64,000 bases of DNA, from assembly GCF_003945595.2 (NCBI RefSeq), contig NW_024105002.1, positions 1 through 64,000 on the forward strand. The letters run 5' to 3'. Shown piece by piece: positions 48,409 through 57,855 of this stretch; position 1 is the first letter of the stretch, and every line of letters begins with the position of its first letter. Source of the DNA: Pipra filicauda. Taxonomy: Eukaryota > Chordata > Aves > Passeriformes > Pipridae. The notes under the pieces are model-generated. The model saw nothing but the letters and a program-made list of their open reading frames with translations. It had not been told where the DNA came from and did no database searches. Position numbers and translations under genes: made by a program.

Positions 48409-49409
48409 TCTGATTTACATTTTTTGGTTTTGTTTCTTAGTTTGACATGTCTGCAGGTTTCCTTGTATTTATCAGCACTGCTTCATTCAGCAATGCATGG
48501 TGTGTTAGTGCCTTTTATTCATGCTACAGCAGCTGTGAAAGGTTGGAGATGTGAAGGTGTCCTTTAATTCTCTTAGGTTGAATAGATGTAACCAAGACCT
48601 TAGCAGAAGCTGTAAGTGTGTGGAACAGTGTGTGTGGTAAAAGAAGGCAGAAGATTCACTCTTAGTCATTCCTTTAATGAGTTATTCTCTGTTGGATGAC
48701 CACTCCTCTTTTTTTTGGTGGTTTATAACTTTGTGGGCTTTAGAATCCTTCCATTTCTTCTCAGAATGGTGGTGAGCAGGCAGATGTGCCTCCCTTCTTG
48801 GTGTTCTTGTAGTGCATTATCATCTCATGGTAAATTTTGCCAGCAATGAGAGGGTCACAAGCAAAGCTTGTGTAGCAAGTTGTGTAGCAGCAAAAGTTGT
48901 GTAGCAGCAAAGAGAAGACAGGAGAGCTCTGTGTGTGAGGCTGTAGAAGGACATGGTCATCCCTTGCTTATCAAATGTCACAGGTAACACCTGCATGTAC
49001 CTGCTGGGGTACCATGTAATCTGAGCTGCTTCTGAACAGTGAGGCCTACGAAATGTTATTACACCTGATCTGTTCCTTTCTGTGTGTTCCCAACTCTTGC
49101 CTTTCATGAGCTCAACCTCAGGCTGTCTGCTCTTATGTGGAAGGTCACTTCTCTTCCAGCTGTCCCAATGCAGTTGAGATCACTTACACACCTGTGATGT
49201 TTACAGCTGTGAAGGGGAAGCTTTCACAGGCAGATGTGCTCACCCAGGCACACTTGTCTGTAGTGTAACAGTGCTAAAGCATCTCTGCTACAATCCTCCA
49301 AGGGCAGAGTGGTCACCCAGTGAAGCCAAGGCTTCTCTAAACAGACCAGGGGCCAGTGGGAGAGTATGTGCAGAGTGTCCCTCACACAGTTGCCCAGAAC
49401 ATGCTGGAC

Positions 49410-50375
49410 ACTCATCTGGAGACTGTTACATGGATCAGGAACTGGCTGGATAGTCACCTTGAAGGAGTTCTAGACAAGAGCTGAATGTCCAAGTGCAAAC
49501 CTGCAACTTGTCCTTGCAGAGTCCTTCCTGGGAGCAGTACTGTTTAGTATCTTCACAGACAATGGGATTGAGCACACCCTCAGCAAATGTGCAGCTGACA
49601 CCAAGCTGAGTTGATTCATGAGAGGGCAGAGATGCCAACTAGAGAGACCTTGATAGATTGGAGGAGTGGGCCCGTGAAAACATCCTGAAGTTCAACAAGG
49701 CCAAGGGAAAGGTTTGCACCTGGGTCAGGGCAATCTGCAGGTTCAGTAGGGAGTAGGGAATTGGGAAGAGCTTTGCAGAGAAGTACATGGGGTTACTGGT
49801 GGGTGATACAATGGGACATGATTTGGCAAAAGACATGTGCTGCTCAGAAAGAATGTTGTATCCTGCACAGTATAAGAGGTAATAAGGCAAACAGTGTGAT
49901 GGGCTGGTTCACCACTCTAAGCTCTTTCTGTCAGACACCAGCTAGAGCAATCCATACAGACGTTGAGGTGATATTCCAAAAAGACATAGACCTCTTAGAG
50001 TCCCCAGACAACCATAAAAATGGTCTGAGGGCTGGAACACCTCTGCTGTAATAAGGGCTGAAGGAGTTGAGGTCCTAAAGCATAGACAAAAGAAGCCTCC
50101 GTGTAAAATGCTTTTGCCTTTTCAATTTATGGAGTAAGCTTAAAAGAAAGACGGAGAGAGCCTTTTTACCAAGGCCTGTAGTGACAGGACAGAGGACAAC
50201 AGATTTTATGGCTCAGAAAACTTAGGAATATGCTTTCAGTTAAAGGGAAGGTTGGATGAGATTTTGAGTGTTTTAGTGTAGTGGAAAGTGTTCCTGCCCT
50301 CCTGGCAGAGGTGTGCATTCAATGACCTTGAAAGAATCCTTCCAACCAAAACCAATGTTTAAATCTATGAAGGAC
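49410..50375 (+). mobile_element. Old CR1 LINE fragment, RT to 3' end
   Basis: Broken frames read like the C-terminal RT of CR1: EHTLSKCAADTKLS (about 49569-49611), then a segment like LKFNKAKGK (49687-49712), then the 3' region with gagggctggaacacctctgc (50027-50046), and the terminus gtgttcctgccctcctggcag and gaccttgaaagaatccttcc near 50289-50344. It is heavily mutated. The paralogous copy at 62975-63590 lacks about 360 bp of it. Confidence 0.75.
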
Positions 50376-50914
50376 TCAGTGTGGCTTTGCAGTTTCCCAT
50401 TCTCAGCCCCATAAGTATGGAGATGAAAGGAAGGACGTTACAAGAATCACAGACAAAAGAGTAACTGTTATTGTGCTACCTTAAGATAGAGATGGCTTCC
50501 ATTGCTTTAGGCTGATCCATTTCTTGGGTTAATTCATCCCAGGTAATAAATGCAGAAGATTTCAAAAGATCTAACACAGTTCAAAAATGCTCTTGAAGTC
50601 TTCCCTATATTATCATTTATTGGTCCTATAGTTGGGCCTGGTTTTCTTAAGAGCAGCTGAGTTCCTTCCTTTATCACTCTGCTATGAATATTTATGAATA
50701 TTTGCTTCTGACTATTCACTGTGATAATGACCTAAAAGCACCTGAGGGCGCATCTCAGTTCCAAAGGCCTTAGGAAGCACATTAAGCAGGTCCTGCTTTG
50801 ATTGCTGATTGGAATGGAGGAGAGACCCCAGGGCCGTAGCAGCCCCATCCCGGGCCAAAGTTGTTCCCCGCCGAGCGCGGGCGTGAGGCGGCTGCAGTGT
50901 TGTGTCGGCGCCTC

Positions 50915-50929
50915 CGGGTGCCGCTGTTG
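50915..50929 (+). promoter_or_regulatory. Shared upstream block of B4 (candidate promoter element)
   Basis: The 15-mer cgggtgccgctgttg lies 288 bp before the B4 ATG. The distal block differs from B2 and B3: it reads tttgattgctgattggaatg and has lost the CGCT present there. Confidence 0.4.
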
Positions 50930-51202
50930 GGCCGCCGGCGAGCGTTGCTGGAGCCGCCGCCGCCGCCGCCTGTGCGTGCTGTCCCCGCAGGCTGCTGGCT
51001 CGGGCGGGCAGTGCGGGCCAGAGCGGCAGCGGCACGGGCAGCAGAGGCGAGAGGCGGCGCGGGCAGCAGAGGCGTGCGAGTGGGAGGCGGCGGCGGTCCG
51101 GGTTTGCTTTGTCGGGCGCTGCTGTGGCTGCGCCGAGCGGCTGCGAGGGAGGCGGGGCGGCGGCAGGAGCCTGGCGAGCTCGGCGAGCGAGCGCTGTGGG
51201 CG

Positions 51203-53644
51203 ATGTCGGGCGGGCGGAGGCCGAGCGGCGGGCCGGGCGGCGGGCGAGCGGCGGTGCTGGGCGCTGTGCTGCTGTGGCTGTGCTGGCGGGCGGCGGCGGA
51301 GCGGCTCCGCTACTCCATGGCCGAGGAGCTGCCCAGAGGCTCGCTGGTGGGGCCGCTGGCCCGGGACCTGGGGCTCAGCGCCGACGAGCTGCCGGCGCGC
51401 AAGCTGCGGCTCAGCGCGGACAAGCAATACTTCACGGTGAGCGAGACGAACGGGAACCTGTACGTGAGCGAGAGGCTGGACCGGGAGGAGCTGTGCGGCG
51501 AGTCGTTGTCCTGCTCGGTCAGCTTCGAGGCGCTGGTGCACAACCCGCTCAACGTCTTCCATGTCGAGGTGGCCATTGAGGATGTGAACGACAACTCCCC
51601 GGTCTTCAGAAAGGCTGTTTTGGAACTCGAGATCGGTGAATGGACACTTCCTGGCACTCATTTTCCTCTGGAGATGGCCCGCGATTCAGACGTGGGCAGC
51701 AACTCGCTGCTGACTTACGAGCTCACGAGCAACCCGTCCTTCTCTCTGGCCGTGAAGGAGAACCCGGACGGAAGCAAGCAGCCGCAGTTAGTGCTGGAGA
51801 GAGGATTGGACCGGGAGAAGCAGAGTTCCTTTGAGCTGGTGCTGACGGCAGTGGATGGTGGGGACCCCGCGAGGTCCGGGACTGTTCAAGTTCGCGTCAA
51901 CGTGACGGACTTAAATGACAACCCGCCCGTGTTCAGCCAAAGCATCTACGAGGCGCGAGTGTCCGAGAATCTGCCGGCGGGGTCGCTGGTGCTGCAGGTG
52001 AGAGCCACGGATGCGGACGCAGGGTCCAATGGGCGGGTCTCTTACTCCTTCGGCGACGTCTCCGAAGTCGTCAGAGCGTTATTCACTGTCGACAGCGAGA
52101 GCGGCGAGGTCAGGACTGCAGGTCCCCTAGACTTCGAGGAGATGAGCAAGTACAGCTTTGAACTGGAGGGGACGGATGGAGGCGGGCTCACCGGTCATTG
52201 TCAAGTGCAGATAGAAATCACGGACGAGAACGACAATGTCCCCGAGATCACCATTCTGTCACTGTCGAGCCCCGTACCCGAGGACGCGCCAGTCGGCACC
52301 GTGGTAGCCCTGCTGAAAATTCGGGACCGGGACTCCGGCGAGAACGGTGAGGTGTCGTGCGAGCTGTCGGGAGAGGCGCCGCTGTCGATCGTGGCGTCGT
52401 CGGGCGGCTCTTACAAGGTGGTGACGGCGAGCGCGCTGGACCGCGAGCAGGCGTCCGAGCACCGCGTGACGGTGGTGGCCCGGGACCGGGGCAGCCCGGC
52501 GCTGTGGAGCAGCGCGGAGCTGTTGCTGGAGGTGTCGGACGTGAACGACAACGCGCCGGTGTTCGAGGAGGCGTCGTACAGCGCGTACGTGCGGGAGAAC
52601 AACGCGGTGGGCGCGCTGGTGTTGCGCGTTGTGGCTCGGGACTTGGACGCGGGCGCGAACGGGCGCGTGAGCTACTGGCTGTCGGGCGGCAGCGCGGGCG
52701 CGGCGGGCGCGGCGCCGCTGGTGTCGGTGGAGGCGCGGAGCGGCGCGGTGTACGCGCAGCGCTCGTTGGACTACGAGCAGTGCCGCGAGTTCTTGGTGGC
52801 CGTGCGGGCGCAGGACGGCGGGTCGCCGGCGCGCAGCTCGACGGCCACGGTGCGCGTCTTCGTGCTCGACCAGAACGACAACGCGCCGCGGGTGCTCTAC
52901 CCGCCCCCGCCGGCGGCCCCGGGCTCGGTGGGTTCGGCTTTCGAGGTGGTGCCGCGTTCGGCGTCGTCCGGGTACCTGGTGGGCAAGGTGGTGGCGGTGG
53001 ACGCGGACGCGGGGCGCAACGCGTGGCTGTCGTACGAGCTGGTGCAGGCGTCGGAGCCGGCGCTGTTCCGCGTGGGGCTGCAGAGCGGCGAGGTGCGCAC
53101 GGCGCGGGCCGTGTCGGAGAGGGACGCGGCCAAGCAGCGCGTGGTGGCCGTGGTGAAGGACCACGGCGAGCCGGCGCTGTCGGCCACGGCCACGCTGCAC
53201 GTGGTGCTGGCCGAGAGCTTGCAGGAGGCGCTGCCGGAGCTGAGCGAGCGGGCGGCGGGCGCCGAGGCGGCGGGCGAGCTGCAGTTCTATCTGGTGCTGG
53301 CGCTGGCGCTGCTGTCGGCGCTGTTGGTGCTGAGCGTGGCGCTGGCCGTGCTGGCGCGGCTGCGGCGGGCCGGGCCGCCCGGCGTGCTGCGCTGCCTGGG
53401 CGCGCAGCGCTTGTCGCTGGCCGGCGCCGCCTTCCCGGCCGACTTCTGCGAGGGCACCTTGCCCTACTCCTACAACCTGTGCGTGGCGGCGCCGCCCCGC
53501 GCCAACCCCGAGGCCGCTTGGCCGCCGCCGCCGCTGCCCATCGTGCCCGCGGAGGAGCTTGTGGCCGGGGAGCCCTGCGAGAAGCCGAGCCCGAGCAGCA
53601 GCGCCGTCGCGGGAGATCCGCCCGCCGACCTCGACGCACCACAG
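51203..53644 (+). CDS. PCDHGB: Protocadherin gamma-B-type variable exon B4 (intact)
   Basis: This exon is intact at 814 codons. It has the layout of B1 and is five residues shorter because the EC5-EC6 linker is PPPPAAPGS instead of PPPPAASGAAPPGS. It carries the signal peptide, EC1 with CGESLSC, linker motifs DVNDNSP, DLNDNPP, DENDNVP, DVNDNAP and DQNDNAP, the membrane helix and FCEGTLPYSYNLC. It ends CAG|GTCTGT in phase 0. EC2 and EC3 (VLELEIGEW, SFGDVSEVVRALFTVDSESG) are the most distinct of the four B exons, so its recognition specificity should differ. The region from EC4 onward is nearly the same as in B1-B3. It stands 1.75 kb before A4. Confidence 0.95.
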
Positions 53645-55121
53645 GTCTGTAAGCACCTTCACTCCCTCTTTCTGAGGTTTTCCTAAGGGTATGCAGGTGG
53701 CAGTGGGCTCTTGGGGTTTGTGTCTGTTCTGGTGCAGTTAGTGCCGGTCGCTGTTTCCACAGGCGCGGGTAGTAACTCCGCCCCGTTTTAGGCAGCAAGC
53801 GTTGCCAACCGGCACTTCCTGCCTCATGAGCTGTCACAGATGTCGGCTCAAATGGGCGGTTGTTGTTCAACTTATGCTGCCTAAAACCGTAGATGACTTG
53901 TAAAGATCTGCTTCTACGTTCTGCTTTTATTAATTTTCCTCTCAGCGCAGTAACGTAGCTACAGCACCTCTTTGTTCAACTGCTCAGGTTTTTCTGCAAA
54001 CCCTGCGTTGTGTGAAATAGTGTGGGATAGTCCCGGTGAAGGTGGATACTTAAATCTTAGAAACAGAACTGCTAATTCCGCGTTGTGGAGTTGGCAATGC
54101 GATTGACGCTCAGTAATGACATTTTGCCTTCCTGATCCTTCTGTACCGTGTAGATGCACTGCGACCTGTTTGTTATTTTGGAGTTTTAAGGAAACTTGCT
54201 AGAAGAAGTGGGAGTTGTTCTTCCCTAAGGAATATGTCTACCTTCCACCCTGTGCCGTCCCAGTTTTTGGTGCAAGTGGGCTACTGAAATGGCAAGTTAT
54301 AGTGAGATCAGTGTGTTTTATCAGACCCTTATTTCCTTATTCTTTTTCTGTGATTATTTCTCATTCAGAGTTTGGTGGTTCCTTCTTATTTACCGTTCTT
54401 CAGCTGGCTTTTCTGCAGAGAGATTGAATGTGATCTAAGAAATCCTCATGTTTTGTTTTTTGGTTCGTTTGTTGCTTGCTTTCTTTGGTTCTAATCTATG
54501 TTTCATTTTCATCTTTTTTGTCACCAAGTTAATACCTTCCTTGCTGGATAGCATCTCTCGCTAAGGCTGTGATCAAGAATGGAGCACTAAGCTGTATGCA
54601 AAAGCAAGACCTTATGTTTAGGGTGTGATGAAAAATTCGGAAGTACTGGTTAAAGGAGAGCAATGCAGGCTAATTTAGAGCAGCCTCGGATGTGCAACTG
54701 AAATGTAAAAAAGCAGAGAGAAGGCCAGTCCCTAGAATGGCTGCTTTTGGGGAGGAATCTTCATCCCTACTATGTGCAATTGCTCATGGTCCGGGAATCT
54801 ACTGTGGCTGGAGATGTTCGAGAGCTGAGGTTCAGTGAGGAAAAACTAGAGAACGACTGACACAAAAAGCTGTGCAGTTGCAGGGAAGATGCTGTGCTTT
54901 CCTATCATGGAATAGTAGATTCGGAGTACTCTGCACGCTATATTAAGAGAAATGTGTATCTATAGATTATCACAATCCATCAATATTTTCCCATGCGGCA
55001 GAAACAACATAACGCCAGATCTCCGCTGTACCGCCCCAACATTTTCGTGACAAATGTCTTTTTGAGGCAGGGCGGGCATGTCTCGTTGGCGCTCGGTGCG
55101 TGCAGTGCCGGGAGGAGGCTG
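53645..55121. other. B4-A4 spacer, no gene seen (short type)
   Basis: This spacer is co-linear with B2-A2 through its length, including ggctgtgatcaagaatggagca near 54566 and 25736. No recognisable coding or RNA gene. The minus-strand frame at 55643-54960 runs into the A4 leader and is a GC-rich by-product. Confidence 0.75.
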
Positions 55122-55136
55122 CGGGCGCCGCTGTTG
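55122..55136 (+). promoter_or_regulatory. Shared upstream block of A4 (candidate promoter element)
   Basis: The 15-mer cgggcgccgctgttg lies 276 bp before the A4 ATG, after cgttggcgctcggtgcgtgc, the same leader text as A1. Confidence 0.4.
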
Positions 55137-55397
55137 ACCGAGAGGAGCGAGAGGAAGGTCGGAGCGCTGCAGCCCCGCCCGCTGCGGCCCGGCTCGATCG
55201 CTGGATCGCTGGATTCCTGGGTCGGGAAGCGGTCTCGTTCTGATCGCCCCCGCGGTGCGGATCCGAGATACAGCGAGGCGGAGGGGCGAGCGGCAGTTGC
55301 CGGGAGCAATAACTCGGAGCCGGAGCGGGAGCCGGATCGGCGATCGGCGGCGGGGATCTGCCGGCGGTGTTGCGGTGCCGGCGGTGCGGCGGCGGCG

Positions 55398-57855
55398 ATG
55401 TGCGCGGCGGGGAGGCGCTGGGGCCGGCGGCAGCGAGTGCTGCTGTGGGGCGTCCTGCTGGCGGCCTGGGAGGCGGCGTGGGGGCAGCTGCGCTACTCGG
55501 TGCCCGAGGAGATGCCCAAGGGCTCGTTCGTGGGCGACGTGGCCAAGGACCTGGGGCTGCAGATGCCGGCGCTCACAGACCGTGTCCGCATTGTCACCGA
55601 AGGTAGGACGCAGTATTTTGCTTTGAACGGGAAGACGGGACATTTAGTGACGGCCGAGAGGATCGACAGAGAGCAGCTGTGCCGGCTGGTGGAGCAATGC
55701 GTGCTGCGCTGTGAGCTGATAGTGGAGGGGGAAATGAAGTTTTATGAAATCGAAGTAGAAATCACGGACATCAACGACAACGCACCCAGCTTCAGAGGCA
55801 GAAAAAGAACTGAGAGTGAGCGAGACGACAGCCCCTGGGTCGCGGTTTCCCCTTCCCAGGGCTCACGACCCCGACTCGGGACAGAATTCCCTGCAGAGCT
55901 ACGAGCTGAGCGGCGACGAGCACTTCTCGCTGGCCGTGCAGACGGGCCCCGGCGGGGATGAGCGTCCCGAGCTGGTGCTGGCGAAGGCGCTGGACCGGGA
56001 GGAGGCGGCGTTTCACGAGCTGGTGCTGAGGGCGAGCGACGGCGGCGAGCCGTCCCGGACGGGCACGGCGCGGATCCGCGTGACGGTGCTGGACGCGAAC
56101 GACAACGCGCCCGTGTTCAGCCAGGCGGAGTACACGGTGCGTGTGCCGGAGGACGTGCCCGTGGGCTCCGTCCTTGTCACCGTCACGGCCACCGATGCTG
56201 ACGAGGGTCACTATGGCACTGTAAAATATTCCTTGAAGAAAGCGACGGACATGGCATCGGATATTTTCCATCTGGACTCCGAGACAGGAGCGATCACGCT
56301 CGTGCAGAGCCTGGACTTTGAGGAAGGTGACTACTACGAACTCGAGCTGCAGGCACGTGATGGGGGTGGCCTTTTTGATACGACAAAAGTCGCGATCACT
56401 GTGACAGACGTCAACGATAATGCGCCCGAGATTTCTGTGAGGTCAGCGCTGAGTGAGATTTCTGAGGACGCCCCGATAGGGACGGTGGTGGCCCTGCTGC
56501 ACGTGCAGGACCGCGACTCGGGGGCCAACGGCGAGGTGCGCTGCTCTCTGGACGGGAGCCTCCCGTTCCGCCTGGAGAGCTCGCAAGGCAGCTACTACCG
56601 CGTGGTGACAGCGAGAGAGCTGGACCGGGAGCAGGAGTCGGAGTACAACGTGACGGTGCGGGCGGCCGACGGCGGTGGTCCGTCGCTGCAGAGCAGCAGG
56701 GTGCTGTGTCTGCGGGTGCTGGACGTGAACGACAACGCGCCGGTGTTCTCGCAGGAGCGCTACAGCGCTCGGCTGTCGGAGAACAACGTGGCGGGCGCGC
56801 TGGTGCTGCGGGTGCGGGCGACGGACTCGGACTGGGGGGAGAACGCGCGCGTGCGGTACCGTCTGGGGGAGGGTGGTGTGCGGGGCTGGCCGCTGTCGTC
56901 GTACGTGTCGGTGCAGGCGGAGACGGGCGCGCTGTACGCGCTGCGCTCGTTCGATTACGAGGAGGTGCGCGAGGTGGGGCTGTGGGTTTGGGCGGAGGAC
57001 GGCGGCTCGCCGGCGCTGAGCAGCAACGTGTCGGTGCGGCTGGTGATCGTGGACGAGAACGACAACGCGCCGCAGGTGCTGTACCCGCCGGCGGCGGGGG
57101 CGGCTGTGTCGGGCTCGGTGTGGTCGGGCGTGGAGCTGGCGGCGCGGTCGAGCGAGGCCGGCGCGCTGGTGGCCAAGGTGGTGGCGGTGGACGCGGACGC
57201 GGGTCAGAACGCGTGGCTGTCGTACGAGCTGGCGAAGGCGACGGAGCCGGGGCTGTTCCGCGTGGGGCTGCACAGCGGCGAGGTGCGCACGGCGCGCTCG
57301 CCACTGGCCCGCGACGCGTCGCGGCAGAGCCTGGTGGTGCTGGTGAAGGACCACGGGCGGCCGGCGCTGTCGGCCACGGCCACGCTGAGCGTGGTGCTGG
57401 CCGAGAGCGTGGCCGAGCTGCTGGCCGAGCTGGGCAGCGCGGCGCGGGCGGAGGCGGAGGCGGGGGCGGGCGAGGCGGGCGGCAGCCTGACGCGCTGGCT
57501 GGTGCTGGCCGTGGCCGCCGTGTCGTGCCTCTTCGTCGCCTTCCTGCTGCTGCTGCTGGCGCTGCGCCTGCGGCGCTGGCGGCGCTCGCAGCAGCAGCTG
57601 CTGGCGGCGGGCAGCGGCGCCTTGCGCGGCGTGCCGGCCACGCACTTCGTGGGCATCGACGGCGTGCGCGCCTTCCTGCACTCCTACTCGCACGACGTGT
57701 CTCTCACGGCCGACTCGCGCAAGAGCCACCTCCGCTTCTCGGCCGACAGCTGCTGCGACACCCTGCCGGCCCGGCCGCCGCCCGACGAGCCCGCGCCGCT
57801 GCTCGGAGACGAGGAACCTGCCGGTCCCCAGCAGGCGGACCCCGCCCCTCTTCCG
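55398..57855 (+). pseudogene. PCDHGA: Protocadherin gamma-A-type variable exon A4, 2-bp frameshift at the start of EC2
   Basis: The signal peptide and EC1 are open (QLRYSVPEE; YEIEVEITDINDNAPSF). At about 55790-55796 the text agcttcagaggcag has two bases fewer than A1 (agcttccgagaggcag), shifting the frame; the shifted frame ends after 55961. The correct frame is open again from 55816 through EC2-EC6, the membrane helix and the gamma-A tail to CCG|GTGAGT. Exon length is 2458 bp rather than 2463. A single 2-bp loss with no other decay could be an assembly error, an allele or a recent loss of function. EC3 (DMASDIFHLDSETG) is closest to A2. Confidence 0.9.

Larger units (their letters stand above)
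43866..50820. other. A3-B4 spacer, no gene seen
   Basis: This spacer is nearly identical over long stretches to the A4 downstream spacer (57856-64000). It contains two adjoining CR1 3' ends, a solo LTR and an older CR1 remnant, each listed separately. Open frames such as 46378-45839 minus recur in degraded form at 60374-59991 only because the spacer is duplicated. Confidence 0.75.
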
